This document shows, in pieces, positions 29,028 to 38,428 of a stretch of DNA of 64,000 nt; position 1 is the first letter of the stretch; every line of letters begins with the position of its first letter. The DNA lies in the NCBI RefSeq assembly GCF_900107235.1, contig NZ_FNPF01000005.1, forward strand, positions 124,001-188,000. The letters run 5' to 3'. The notes under the pieces were generated by a model. The model made no database searches and was not told the DNA's origin. It worked only from the letters and a program-made list of their open reading frames with translations. The DNA is from Citreimonas salinaria. Lineage in GTDB: Bacteria > Pseudomonadota > Alphaproteobacteria > Rhodobacterales > Rhodobacteraceae. The position numbers and the translations under genes were made by a program.

Positions 29028-30362
29028 TTACTCTCCCCGCGAGATCGCGCGGATATCCTGCGCAAGTTTCGAAACGCCCTGCAGCACCAGAAGCAGACCG
29101 CCGATCACCATGACCCATTTCATCGGCCAAAGAGGAACCTCCCATTCGTTGAAGCTGATCTCGCCCCAGCGGATGTTCGGGTCGGTCCATTGCTGCGACG
29201 TCCAGTTGCCCAGCATCTCGAGGAACCCCACGTCGCCGCGCGCCCATTCGCTGACCAGACTGTTGCCGGTGGCGACCGCGTTGGCGTCCAGTGCAAAACG
29301 CCAAGACGTGAACAGCAGCGTGAAGGCGAAGATGAAGAAGAAGATCGAGGTGAACAGGTCGACCCAAGCCTTCCGGCGGCGCGACAGCGGCGCGTAGAAG
29401 ATGTCGACCCGCACGTGGTCCTCGGTCAGCATCGCGTAGGCGCCTGCGATCAGGTATTGCATGCCGAACATCAGGTACATGGATTCATGCGCCCAATTGG
29501 TCGGCGAGCCGAAGACGTAGCGGCTGACCACCTCGAAGTAGTAGACGAAGACCGCGATCACCGCCCAGTAGGCGACGAACTCGCCGGCGTTGAGCGAAAT
29601 GCGGTCGAGGATTCCAGTCCAACCCGTCGAGACGTAGTCGGCATCCTCCTTGCGCTCGCTCTCCTCGAGCCTCTTCAGGGCGATCTCCGCACCGGACATC
29701 TCCTCGTGCGCGGGAAGCTTGGCATTCGCCTGCTTGACCAGGCGATTCATCTGTACCGCGTCGATCGCCATGGCGACCAGCAGCACGTAGAACGCCCAGC
29801 GGGCGACCGTGCCCCAGTACGCCAGATCCCCGGCCGCCCGCAGCGCGGCAGGCCGCGAGGTTTCGAGGGCCGTCTCTGCTTCCTCTATGCGCGCAACGCC
29901 TTCTTCGATGCGCGTCTGCGCGCGCTCGATGTTGCGCTCGGCGCGGCGCACGGCGAAGGATTCCGGATCCTCGGCCAGCGCCTCGTCGAGCGCCCGCTCC
30001 ATGGCCGGCAACTCGGCCCGGGCGCTCTCGACGCGGCCGGTCTCGCGCTCGAGCACGCTTTCTGCCAGGCGCACCGTGTTGTCGGCGTCCGAGACCACGG
30101 TGCGCGCGTCCTGTCCCTGGGCGTTGGCGAACAGGATCACCAGGAAGACGGGGATGAAGGCGAGGCCCCAGAGGTTGCGCAGGTAAAGCCTGTGCAGGCC
30201 GAGCATGCCGCCGGTCACGAGGATGAAGTAGCTCAGGCCAAGGCCGTAGCGCCGGCGTTCGAGGCTGCGCGGGCGGTTGGCCAGCGTCATGGCGATCAGC
30301 GGAAAGATGATCAACCCGGCCCAATATGCCCAATGGGGCAGGGAAAAGTCGAGACTGGGCAT
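29028..30362 (-). CDS. TRAP small permease DctQ with TM2-like and coiled-coil N-terminal extension
   Basis: A 444-residue protein, more than twice the usual DctQ length. Residues about 260-435 form the DctQ core (AYWAVIAVFVYYFEVVSRYVFG, ESMYLMFGMQYLIAGAYAMLTEDHVRVDIFY split by the conserved E-D-H-V-R-V-D loop). The first 85 residues hold three membrane stretches with a TM2-domain-like GGMLGLHRLYLRNLWGL. Residues about 90-170 form a charged coiled coil (ERETGRVESARAELPAMERA), and another helix spans about 185-203. The ATG at 30362 begins MPSLDF; GAGGGG lies upstream. The extension may dock the binding protein or scaffold the permease; this is inference. Confidence 0.88.
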   Translation of the reverse strand: MPSLDFSLPHWAYWAGLIIFPLIAMTLANRPRSLERRRYGLGLSYFILVTGGMLGLHRLYLRNLWGLAFIPVFLVILFANAQGQDARTVVSDADNTVRLAESVLERETGRVESARAELPAMERALDEALAEDPESFAVRRAERNIERAQTRIEEGVARIEEAETALETSRPAALRAAGDLAYWGTVARWAFYVLLVAMAIDAVQMNRLVKQANAKLPAHEEMSGAEIALKRLEESERKEDADYVSTGWTGILDRISLNAGEFVAYWAVIAVFVYYFEVVSRYVFGSPTNWAHESMYLMFGMQYLIAGAYAMLTEDHVRVDIFYAPLSRRRKAWVDLFTSIFFFIFAFTLLFTSWRFALDANAVATGNSLVSEWARGDVGFLEMLGNWTSQQWTDPNIRWGEISFNEWEVPLWPMKWVMVIGGLLLVLQGVSKLAQDIRAISRGE

Positions 30363-30415
30363 GGAACCCCTCTCATCGTAACGGTGGACGAAATGGCGAA
30401 AGCCGCCAGACGGCA

Positions 30416-30440
30416 GGGCCCGCGCACGCGGCGCGGGCCC
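30416..30440 (-). promoter_or_regulatory. Intercistronic hairpin between dctP and dctQ
   Basis: Perfect 10-bp GC-rich arms (30416-30425 with 30431-30440) around a 5-nt loop in the 104-bp gap between the binding-protein gene and the permease genes. Without a T-run it may stabilise the dctP message or partly terminate, giving more binding protein than permease. Confidence 0.6.
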
Positions 30441-30466
30441 GTCTTCTTCGGGTCAGGAGCGAAGGA

Positions 30467-31564
30467 TTACAGATCCAGCGAATAGTCCTCGGTCAGGGAC
30501 GGATCGACGTAGCCCAGGCTGCCCGACTGCATGTAGTCGAGAATGATCTTGAACACGCGCGCGCTGTCCTTGTCGCGGTTGGCGTATTCGAACCAGATCG
30601 GCACCGCCACTTCGGTCATCAGTTCGACGTCGTCCTGGCTCAAGCGCGTGATCTCGGTGCCGTCCGCCTCGAACTTGCCCCAGGCTTCCTGGTCGGCGGC
30701 CTGAATCGCGGCGTGGTGCATGTCGGAATAGGCGTGTGTCTCCATCTCGACGAACTGCTTCATCTCGGGCGACAGCGCGTCCCAGGCCTGCTGGCCGACG
30801 GTGATGTCCATCATGTCCACCGGCTGGTAGACCGACATGAAACCCGGAGGGCCCATCACGATGTAATCGGTCACCTGGCTGAAGCCGAGCGCGTAGTTCA
30901 CCGCCGGGCCCACGTAGTCGGCCACGTCGATCGTGCCGCGCTCCAGCGCCGGGAAGATCTCGGACCCCGGAAGAACCGTGGTCTCCGCGCCCAGTTCGTT
31001 GAACACGTCGGCGACCATTCCGCCCGGCAGACGCATCTTGCGGCCGCGGAAGTCGTCGATGGAGCGGATCGGCACCTTCGAGTGAATGATGTTCGGGCCG
31101 TGGTGGACGGGGCCGACATAGTGCATGCCCTGTCGCGCATAAAGCTCGCGCGCGATCTCGAGCCCGCCGAGACCGTAATAGAAGGTGTCGTATTCGTGCG
31201 GGTTGCGCAGGCCCAGCGGGAAGGACGACAGGAAGACACCGGCCGGGATGATCCCTTGGACGTAGATCGTGAACGGGTTCACCGCGTCAAGAACGCCGTT
31301 CTTGACCGCGTCGTACAGCTGGAAGTCGCCGACCACGTCGTTGGCGCCGAAGGGCGTGAACGACAGCTGCCCGTCGGTCTTCTCCTCGATGCTGGCGCAC
31401 CAGTCGCGGAAGATCTGCAGGCCGGCGCCGCCGGGCCAGCTGGTCTGGATCTTCCAGTTGGTCGTCTGTCCCTGCGCGGTGGCGATGTGCGGTGCGGCAA
31501 GGCCCGCCGCGCCCATGCCGGCAAGACCGGTCAACGCCCTGCGGCGCGATAAACGATTCGTCAT
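30467..31564 (-). CDS. TRAP substrate-binding protein, Tat-exported DctP
   Basis: A 365-residue periplasmic binding protein with a twin-arginine signal (LSRRRALTGLAGMGAAGLAAP, cut near ATAQ at about residue 31). The mature part starts TTNWKIQTSWPGGAGLQIF and resembles the TakP/alpha-keto-acid-type branch of DctP proteins: GANDVVGDFQLYDAVKNGVLDA, KVPIRSIDDFRGRKMRLPGG with the carboxylate-binding Arg, and ERGTIDVADYVGPAVNYALG. It is the first gene of the operon; GGGAGGAAGAC precedes the ATG at 31564. The ligand is not predictable from sequence alone. Confidence 0.92.
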   Translation of the reverse strand: MTNRLSRRRALTGLAGMGAAGLAAPHIATAQGQTTNWKIQTSWPGGAGLQIFRDWCASIEEKTDGQLSFTPFGANDVVGDFQLYDAVKNGVLDAVNPFTIYVQGIIPAGVFLSSFPLGLRNPHEYDTFYYGLGGLEIARELYARQGMHYVGPVHHGPNIIHSKVPIRSIDDFRGRKMRLPGGMVADVFNELGAETTVLPGSEIFPALERGTIDVADYVGPAVNYALGFSQVTDYIVMGPPGFMSVYQPVDMMDITVGQQAWDALSPEMKQFVEMETHAYSDMHHAAIQAADQEAWGKFEADGTEITRLSQDDVELMTEVAVPIWFEYANRDKDSARVFKIILDYMQSGSLGYVDPSLTEDYSLDL

Positions 31565-31914
31565 GTCTTCCTCCCAGTTTGAACACCGCTCCGGGGCGGT
31601 CGGACCCGACGTCGTTGCGTAAGGTCCCGTCAGATTTAGCGCAGTGCCGAAAACTGGTAAAGAATTCTTTCCGCTTTGGCCGCCATGTAACGCAATCGGA
31701 ACCTTGGGTGCGGCCCCCGCAACGCCTGTTGCGGGCCCGCTTGCGCCTGTGCCGGCAGCGTCCCGCGGTTGCCCTTCCCGCTGACGCAGGGTACCGAAGC
31801 GGGCAAAATCCGGCCACCAATGCGCAAGCGCAGACGCGGCCAAGGCACATGTGACCGAAGGATCAGGGCCTGCACCCAAACGTCCGGCCCGTTCTCAGCA
31901 GGAGGCGACACACC
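31565..31914. other. 350-bp divergent intergenic region
   Basis: Separates the TRAP operon (minus) from the MscS-family gene (plus). No credible coding ORF. It contains one hairpin, CCCGCAAC-GCCT-GTTGCGGG (31716-31735), and the AGGAGG ribosome binding site of the channel gene near 31900. I see no clear -35/-10 pair in either direction. Confidence 0.5.
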
Positions 31915-34410
31915 ATGCGCAACGCGCGACGCCGGGTCGGCGGATTGACCCAGACCTTGTTGGCAGCGGTGTTCACGGTATGCGCCCTCGGCGCCGCGAT
32001 ACCTGCGCTGGCGCAAGAGACCGCGCCGGAGACTCCCGCGGCACCGGCCGAGGCGGCACCTCCGGAAGCGGCCTTGCCCGCCGAGGCGATCGATGCGCTG
32101 GTGGGCGTGTTGCAGGACGACGAGGCGCGCGCCCGCCTGCTGGAGGCGCTTCAGGCCGCGCAGCAGGGGGCCGCCGGCGAGATCGCCGAAATGCTCGACG
32201 AGGGTGCGCCCGCACTTGCCGTCGAACGCGGACCGTCTCTGGGAACGCAGATCGCCGAGTTCACGCAAGGGCTGGCGCAGGCCACGGTCGCGCAGGTTTC
32301 GCGGATCGCCGAAAGCGTTCGCGGCGGCAACGGCACCGTGCTCGGCGGCTTTTCCGGCGACGAACTGAGCGTGCTGTTGCAGTCGTTGCAAAGCCTGTTT
32401 CTGATCATCCTGATCACCGTCGCGGTCTTCGCCACACTGCGCGCGCTGCTGCGGCGGCCATTCCAGCGGCTGGGCGCCCGTGCCGCGCAGGCCAACATGG
32501 TCAACACCGCGCTGATCTTCATCGGCTCCGTCGCGATCGACGCCGCCATCGTGCTGGCCGCATGGGCGCTGGGATACGCGATCACGCTGTTGCTGCTGGG
32601 CGATTACGCCCGGATAGACTTTCGCCAGGCGCTGTATCTCAACGCTTTCCTGCTGGTCGAGATGGTGAAGGTCGCCGTCCGCGCCGTCGTGTCGCCCACC
32701 ACCGCCGGGCTGCGAATGATCCGGCTCTCGGACCGCGCGGCGATCCTGCTCAACCGCTACGCCAACGTGGTGATCAGCGTGCTGGGCTACGGCCAGCTTC
32801 TGGTCGTGCCGATCATGAACCGCAACCTGTCCTACGCCGCGGGAATCGCGGTGTCGGCGGTGCTTTCGCTGGTCGCGCTGCTGTTCGTCGTCTGGATCGT
32901 GCTGCGCCACCGCGAGCCGGTGGCAGGCTGGCTGCTGCGCCGCATCGCCCCCGAGCGCGATGCCGCCGCGCCGTCGCGGGTCGAGGCCGAGGACGGCACC
33001 GTCACCACGATGGTCGGCGCGGAGGCTCAAGAAGCGCCCGTGGATGAGGCGCATCGGCCCGCCACCACGTTCGAGGCCGCACCCGCACCCGAAGGCGATG
33101 GCGAACTGGTCGAGACAGGACCGCTGCCCGAGCGCGAACCGCCGGAGAAGCAGAACGGTGCGCTGGCGACACTGATGCGCAACTGGCACTGGTTCGCTTT
33201 GGCATACCTGGCTTTCATGTTCGTCGCCGTCGTGACCCAGCCGACCTGGCGGGTGATCGACTACCTGTTCACCTCGCTTCAGGTGCTGGCCGCCGTGCTG
33301 GTCGGGTCCGTGATCCAGGGCGCGCTGGGGCGCTGGCTGCGTTCGGGCATCCGCATCCCCGAAGAGCTGCGCCTGCGCCTTCCCCTGCTCGAGCCGCGAC
33401 TGAACGCGATCGTGCCGAAGATCATCAACGTGCTGCGCATCATCGTGGCGGTGCTGGTGCTGGCCTACACACTGGACGCAATCGGCCTGTTCGACACCAG
33501 CCGCTGGATCGGGACCGAGTTCGGCTTGAACCTGTCCGGCCGGCTGGTGACCGTGCTGCTGATCCTTCTGGCGGCGGCGCTGATCTGGCTCGCGATCAAT
33601 TCGTGGGTCGATTACCGGCTGAACCCCGATTACGGCTCGATCCCGACGGCGCGCGAGACGACGCTACTGGCGCTGGCGCGCAATGCCGCCATCATCGCGC
33701 TGATCATCCTGACGCTGATGTTCACCCTGTCCGAACTGGGCCTGAACATCGGGCCGCTGATCGCCTCTGCCGGTGTGCTGGGCCTGGCCATCGGCTTTGG
33801 TGCGCAGAAGCTGGTGCAGGACATCATCACCGGTGTGTTCATCCAGTTCGACAACGCCATGAACGTGGGCGACGTGGTCAGCGTAGGCGGCACGTCCGGC
33901 GTGGTGGAGAAGCTGACCGTGCGCTCGGTCTCGCTGCGCGATCTCAACGGCACCTACCACATCATCCCGTTCTCGTCGGTCGACATGGTGTCGAACTTCA
34001 TGCGCGACTTCGCCTATCACCTCGCGGACATGGGCATCGCCTACCGCGAGGATACGGACGAGGCGCGCAAGGCGATGTTCGATGCCTTCGACGAGTTGAT
34101 GAAGGACCCCGAACACAGCCCGACTATCATTGGCGAACTGGAATGGTTCGGCCTGCAATCGCTGGGCGACAGCGCGGTGGTCCTGCGCGCCCGGATCAAG
34201 ACGCTGCCGGGCAAGCAATGGGGTGTCGGCAGGGCCTACAACGGCCTCATCAAGCGCATCTTCGACGAACGCGGCATCGAGATCCCCTTCCCGCACCGCA
34301 CCATCTACCTGGGCGAAAGCAAGTCGGGCAGGACGCAGACCCTGCGCCTGCACGACGCGGATCGCGAGGCCGAAGGCGGAAGCGAGGGTGCCGAGGACCG
34401 CGGATCCTGA
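31915..34410 (+). CDS. MscS-family mechanosensitive ion channel (large, YbiO-like)
   Basis: An 831-residue protein with a signal peptide (cut near ALAQ, residue 34), a Pro/Ala/Glu-rich periplasmic segment and about ten membrane helices. The MscS core lies at about residues 590-790. Its pore helix reads LIASAGVLGLAIGFGAQKLVQD, the beta domain DIITGVFIQFDNAMNVGDVVSVGGTSG, and the end PHRTIYLGE. A charged cytoplasmic linker spans about 345-420. Such channels release solutes on hypo-osmotic shock; the extra N-terminal helices are typical of the large MscK/YbiO types. CAGGAGG precedes the ATG. It is apparently monocistronic. Confidence 0.9.
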   Translation: MRNARRRVGGLTQTLLAAVFTVCALGAAIPALAQETAPETPAAPAEAAPPEAALPAEAIDALVGVLQDDEARARLLEALQAAQQGAAGEIAEMLDEGAPALAVERGPSLGTQIAEFTQGLAQATVAQVSRIAESVRGGNGTVLGGFSGDELSVLLQSLQSLFLIILITVAVFATLRALLRRPFQRLGARAAQANMVNTALIFIGSVAIDAAIVLAAWALGYAITLLLLGDYARIDFRQALYLNAFLLVEMVKVAVRAVVSPTTAGLRMIRLSDRAAILLNRYANVVISVLGYGQLLVVPIMNRNLSYAAGIAVSAVLSLVALLFVVWIVLRHREPVAGWLLRRIAPERDAAAPSRVEAEDGTVTTMVGAEAQEAPVDEAHRPATTFEAAPAPEGDGELVETGPLPEREPPEKQNGALATLMRNWHWFALAYLAFMFVAVVTQPTWRVIDYLFTSLQVLAAVLVGSVIQGALGRWLRSGIRIPEELRLRLPLLEPRLNAIVPKIINVLRIIVAVLVLAYTLDAIGLFDTSRWIGTEFGLNLSGRLVTVLLILLAAALIWLAINSWVDYRLNPDYGSIPTARETTLLALARNAAIIALIILTLMFTLSELGLNIGPLIASAGVLGLAIGFGAQKLVQDIITGVFIQFDNAMNVGDVVSVGGTSGVVEKLTVRSVSLRDLNGTYHIIPFSSVDMVSNFMRDFAYHLADMGIAYREDTDEARKAMFDAFDELMKDPEHSPTIIGELEWFGLQSLGDSAVVLRARIKTLPGKQWGVGRAYNGLIKRIFDERGIEIPFPHRTIYLGESKSGRTQTLRLHDADREAEGGSEGAEDRGS

Positions 34411-34431
34411 TCGCGTCGCGGCGGCGGCGCC

Positions 34432-35349
34432 TCAGGCCGGCGCCGTCGCGGCTTCCTCTGCGGGCAACGCGTCCAGCCCCAGGTTTTCGGCCTGGGCACG
34501 CAGCGCGTCGCGCATGTGGTCCAGCACATCGGAGCGCGAAGAAATCTGCCGCCGAACCAGCCCTACGCGCCGGGTGATGCGGGCGCCACCGAAGGGCTGC
34601 ACGTAAAGCCCGCCCGCGGGCGCGTCCAGCAGCGCGATCTTCGGCACCACGGCAACGCCGAGACCGGCGATCACGCAGCCCACCACCGAGGGCATCGTGT
34701 TGGCGACGGCGATCTCGCGCACGGGAACGCCCATGTCCGAAAGCTCGGTCTCGATCTGGCGCGCCAGCGGCACCTGCGTTTCGTAGCGGATGAAGGGCAG
34801 CCGGCGGAACAGCTGCCGCTCGGTCGCGCCGGCCAGCGCGGCCGGGGCCACCAGCATCAGCGGCTCGGACAGGATCGGCGTCCAGACCAGCCCCGGCGAC
34901 ACGCCCACATTGTCGGCGACCACGGCCGCGTCCAGCCGGCCCGATGCCACGTGCGACATCAGCGTTTCGGACATTCCGACCTGCAAGTTGAACGACAGGT
35001 TGGGATGCGCATCGCGCATCCGCGAAAAAGCCTCGGGCACGAGGCGCGTGGAAAATGTGCGGATCGCCCCGAATCCAAGAACTCCGCCCGTGCGGCCGCC
35101 GGAAATCGCAGCGCGGGTCTCGACCATGATCTGCAGCATCTGCCGGGCCGCGCGCACCACTTCGTCGCCCTTGGCGTTCAGCTGAGGAGGTCGCTTTGTC
35201 CGGTCGAAGAGCGACGCGCCCAGTTCCGCCTCAAGCGCCTGAATCTGCTGGCTGATCGCAGACGCGGTCAGGTTCACGATCCGTGCGGCGGCGGCGAAGC
35301 TGCCGGTATCGTCGATGGCGACGAGTGTCTGCATCTGGCGGGTGTCCAT
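34432..35349 (-). CDS. LysR-family transcriptional regulator
   Basis: A 305-residue LysR protein. The N-terminal winged helix reads MQTLVAIDDTGSFAAAARIVNLTASAISQQI-type (TGSFAAAARIVNLTASAISQ) and the C-terminal effector domain starts near GVLGFGAIRTFSTRLVP. The start is either ATG 35349 (MDTRQMQT, as is usual for LysR) or ATG 35367. It is divergent from the tctCBA-ggt operon with 113 bp between, so it most likely controls that operon in response to the tricarboxylate-like substrate. The inducer is unknown. Confidence 0.9.
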   Translation of the reverse strand: MDTRQMQTLVAIDDTGSFAAAARIVNLTASAISQQIQALEAELGASLFDRTKRPPQLNAKGDEVVRAARQMLQIMVETRAAISGGRTGGVLGFGAIRTFSTRLVPEAFSRMRDAHPNLSFNLQVGMSETLMSHVASGRLDAAVVADNVGVSPGLVWTPILSEPLMLVAPAALAGATERQLFRRLPFIRYETQVPLARQIETELSDMGVPVREIAVANTMPSVVGCVIAGLGVAVVPKIALLDAPAGGLYVQPFGGARITRRVGLVRRQISSRSDVLDHMRDALRAQAENLGLDALPAEEAATAPA

Positions 35350-35462
35350 CCGGCGCCTGTTAAGCATCCCTTAATCAAAAAGCAAACACAAATCGCTTTC
35401 GACAGTAATTCTGGGTGGCTACCCTGTGCTCCATCCGCGTCACCAGACACATGGAGCACAGC

Positions 35463-36413
35463 ATGAGCCTACTGAAATCCGCAGCCCTTGGCCTGGGCGT
35501 CGCCCTGGCCTCGGCTGCCGGCCCCGTTGCCGCGCAGGACTACCCCGAACGCCCGGTCGAATTCATCGTTCCGTGGTCGCCCGGCGGCGGCAGCGACACG
35601 CTGATGCGCCTCGTCGCCAACAACATCGAACCCTATCTCGGCGTCGAGATGCCGGTGATCAACATGCCGGGCGTCGGCGGCACCGTCGGCCTGCAGGAAG
35701 CGTCGCGCCGCGACGCGGATGGCTACACGATCAGCCAGGTGCACGAAGGCCTGCTGGCCGCCACCGCGACCGGCCTGACGGACCTTGCCTGGGACGATTT
35801 CGACCCGATCGCGCTGATGACCTCGTCGCCGCAATACCTCGTGGCCAGCGCGGACCAGCCCTTCGACACGCTGCAGGGCATGGTCGACTACGCCAAGGAG
35901 AATCCCGGCGAGCTGACCATCGGCGTCACCCTTGGCGGCGTGCCGCACCTGCACGCGGCGATGATCGCCGAGGCCTACGACATCGACTGGCGCTATGTCG
36001 GCTACGAGGGCACGGGCGAGCGCATCCGCGCGCTGGTCGGCGGCAACCTCGACCTCGCGATCGGCGACATCTCGTCGGCGCTGCAATTCGTCGAGAACGG
36101 CGACCTGGTGTTCTTGGCCACCGGCGCGACCGAGCGCGACGAGCAGACGCCCGACGTGCCGACCTTCATGGAGGAAGGCGCCGACCTGGACCTTGCGATC
36201 ACCCGCGGCATCGTCATGCCCAAGGGCTCTCCGCAGGAGGCGCGCGACACGATGGAGCAGGCGCTGAAAGAGCTGTCCGAGGACGAGACCTTCGTCACGC
36301 AGGTCAACAATGCCGGCGCCGAAGTCGCGTTCCGCGGCCAGGACGCCTATACGCAGTACCTGTCGAACCTGAACGACACGGTCGAGCGCCTGGCCGAGGT
36401 CATCGCACCTTGA
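35463..36413 (+). CDS. tctC: Tripartite tricarboxylate transporter binding protein TctC
   Basis: A 316-residue periplasmic Bug-type receptor with a Sec signal (cut near VAAQ, about residue 24). Family blocks: YPERPVEFIVPWSPGGGSDTLMR (shown as VEFIVPWSPGGGSDTLMR), VINMPGVGGTVGLQEASRRDADGYT, GVTLGGVPHLHAAMIAE, and a C-terminal NAGAEVAFRGQDAYTQYL. The SPGGGSD loop and the D-G-Y-T segment clamp carboxylate ligands in the family. The ATG at 35463 is preferred since GGAG lies 7 nt before it; an ATG at 35451 overlaps that ribosome binding site. It is the first gene of the operon. Confidence 0.92.
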   Translation: MSLLKSAALGLGVALASAAGPVAAQDYPERPVEFIVPWSPGGGSDTLMRLVANNIEPYLGVEMPVINMPGVGGTVGLQEASRRDADGYTISQVHEGLLAATATGLTDLAWDDFDPIALMTSSPQYLVASADQPFDTLQGMVDYAKENPGELTIGVTLGGVPHLHAAMIAEAYDIDWRYVGYEGTGERIRALVGGNLDLAIGDISSALQFVENGDLVFLATGATERDEQTPDVPTFMEEGADLDLAITRGIVMPKGSPQEARDTMEQALKELSEDETFVTQVNNAGAEVAFRGQDAYTQYLSNLNDTVERLAEVIAP

Positions 36414-36913
36414 GCCACGCGCCCGAAACCACGACACAGCCGGGCGACATCGCCCGGCTGATTTCCTATGTCGCGCTGTTCGCCGTCTCGGCCGGCCTGT
36501 TCGTGGAGGCGGCGATCATCCCTACTTCAAGATTCGAGGTGCTGGGCGCCGGCGCCTTCCCGATGATGGTGCATGGTGTGCTGATGGCGCTTCTGGCGCT
36601 GGCGATCATCCGGTCGTTGCGCACAATCCCCGCGCAGGCGTATGCCGCGTTCCCCTCCGTCGCCCTGCGCTGGGCCCGCGACAAGCGGCTGGTGATCGTC
36701 ACCTTCCTGTTCCTCGCCGTATACCTGTCGGTGATGCCCCTGCTGGGCTACCCGCTGGCAACGCTGGGCTTCCTGCTGGTGCTGACCGCCACGCTCGCGC
36801 CCAAGACACCCGCCTCGATGGCGGTGACGGTGGTGCTGGCCCTTGCCTTCTCGTTCGGGCTGAACTGGCTGTTCGCCGAGGTCTTCAACGTCTTTCTGCC
36901 GCGGGGATCGTAA
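36410..36913 (+). CDS. tctB: Tripartite tricarboxylate transporter small subunit TctB
   Basis: A 167-residue membrane protein with four predicted helices. It appears to start at TTG 36410, which overlaps the tctC stop (TTGA), so initiation depends on coupling. No other start in this frame fits the helix pattern beginning ARLISYVALFAVSAGLFVEAA. A charged cytoplasmic loop ALRWARDKR lies between helices two and three. TctB supports the large permease TctA, which starts 3 nt after its stop. Confidence 0.88.
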   Translation: MSHAPETTTQPGDIARLISYVALFAVSAGLFVEAAIIPTSRFEVLGAGAFPMMVHGVLMALLALAIIRSLRTIPAQAYAAFPSVALRWARDKRLVIVTFLFLAVYLSVMPLLGYPLATLGFLLVLTATLAPKTPASMAVTVVLALAFSFGLNWLFAEVFNVFLPRGS

Positions 36914-36916
36914 GCG

Positions 36917-38428
36917 ATGGATGCCTTCCTGACGGGCGCCGCCGAAGTGCTGGCGCCGACAACCCTGCTTTACATGCTCATGGGCTCCATCGCCGGCATC
37001 ATCGCCGCCGCGATCCCGGGCTTCACCGTCACCATGGCGATCGTGCTGACCCTGCCGCTGACCTTCGCGATGGAGCCGCTGACCGGCATCTCGGTCATGC
37101 TGTCGGTCTACGTGGGCGGCTACACCGGCGGTCTGATCTCGGCGGCCCTTCTGGGCATCCCCGGGACGCCCTCGGCCGTGGCCACCACGTTCGACGCCTT
37201 CCCGATGGCCCGCAAGGGCGAGCCCGGCCGCGCCCTTAGCCTCGGCGTCTGGGCATCGTTCTTCGGCACGATCATCTCGACGATCGTGCTGATCATCGCC
37301 GCGCCGCCTCTGGCGATCTTCGCGGTCAAGCTGGGCCCGTGGGAGTATTTCGCGCTGATCGTCTTCGCGCTGACCATCGTTGCCAGCCTGGTCGGCCATT
37401 CGCTGGAGCGCGGGCTGATCGCGGCGATGATCGGGCTAGCGATCTCGACCATCGGCACGGACCCGATGATGGGCCGCCCGCGCTTCGACTTCGGGCTCGA
37501 GATTCTGGCCGCGGGCCTGCCCTTCCTGGTCGTGCTGATCGGCATCTTCGCCATCTCGCAGCTTATCTCCGAGGTCGAGGACGCGAACGCCATCAAGAAG
37601 GGCGAGAAGCTGATCGAGGGCGAGATCGACTTCAAGACCTGGGCGGTGATGCGCGAGGTGCTGATGCGCCCGGTGAACCTGCTGCGCTCGTCCATCGTGG
37701 GCGTGCTGATCGGCGCGCTGCCGGGTGCGGGTGGGTCGATCGCCAACCTCGTGGCATACGACCAGGCCAAGCGGTCGTCGAAGACCCCCGAGAAGTTCGG
37801 CGAGGGCATCGCCGACGGCGTCGTCGCGTCCGAAGCGGGCAACTCGGCCACCGCCGGTGGCGGGCTGATCCCGCTGATCGCGCTGGGGATCCCAGGCTCG
37901 GCGGTCGACGCGATCCTGATGGCGTCGCTGATGGTGCACGGCATTTCCGTCGGGCCGCGGCTGATCATGGACAACGCCGACCTGGTCTACGGCATGTTCC
38001 TGGCCATGGCGGTGTCGAGCCTGATCATGCTGGTGGTCTGCGTGCTGTCGATGCGCGCCTTCCTGCGCGTGGCCGAGGTGCTGAAATGGGTCGTCGTGCC
38101 TGCGGTGCTGACCTGCTGCGTGGTCGGGTCCTTCGCGCTCAACAACCGGGTGACCGACCTGTACCTACTGGGGTTCGTGGGCTTGCTGGGCTACGCGCTG
38201 CGCGCGCTCGATTATCCACTGGCCCCGCTGGTGCTGGGCGTGATCCTCGGCCCCATCGCCGAGACCAACCTGCGCCGCGCGCTGATGACCGATCCGGACT
38301 GGACGCTGTTCCTGACCCGGCCCGTCAGCCTGCTGTTTCTCGTCGCCGCGACCGCCTCGGTCGCCTGGGCCGTGCGCACGCACCTGAATCGCCGCGCCGT
38401 CGACCTTACCGGAAAGGACCCCACCTGA
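36917..38428 (+). CDS. tctA: Tripartite tricarboxylate transporter large permease TctA
   Basis: A 503-residue permease with about 11-12 helices. Both TctA signatures are visible: GSIAGIIAAAIPGFTVTMAI with GGYTGGLISAALLGIPGTPSA (split as GGYTGGLISAALLGIPGTP), and the repeat ALPGAGGSIANLVAYDQAKR and NSATAGGGLIPLIALGIPGS. The two G-I-P-G loops are thought to line the substrate path. Na+- or H+-driven uptake of a di/tricarboxylate-like solute is the family role. It shares one base with the following gamma-glutamyltransferase start (TGATG). Confidence 0.94.
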   Translation: MDAFLTGAAEVLAPTTLLYMLMGSIAGIIAAAIPGFTVTMAIVLTLPLTFAMEPLTGISVMLSVYVGGYTGGLISAALLGIPGTPSAVATTFDAFPMARKGEPGRALSLGVWASFFGTIISTIVLIIAAPPLAIFAVKLGPWEYFALIVFALTIVASLVGHSLERGLIAAMIGLAISTIGTDPMMGRPRFDFGLEILAAGLPFLVVLIGIFAISQLISEVEDANAIKKGEKLIEGEIDFKTWAVMREVLMRPVNLLRSSIVGVLIGALPGAGGSIANLVAYDQAKRSSKTPEKFGEGIADGVVASEAGNSATAGGGLIPLIALGIPGSAVDAILMASLMVHGISVGPRLIMDNADLVYGMFLAMAVSSLIMLVVCVLSMRAFLRVAEVLKWVVVPAVLTCCVVGSFALNNRVTDLYLLGFVGLLGYALRALDYPLAPLVLGVILGPIAETNLRRALMTDPDWTLFLTRPVSLLFLVAATASVAWAVRTHLNRRAVDLTGKDPT

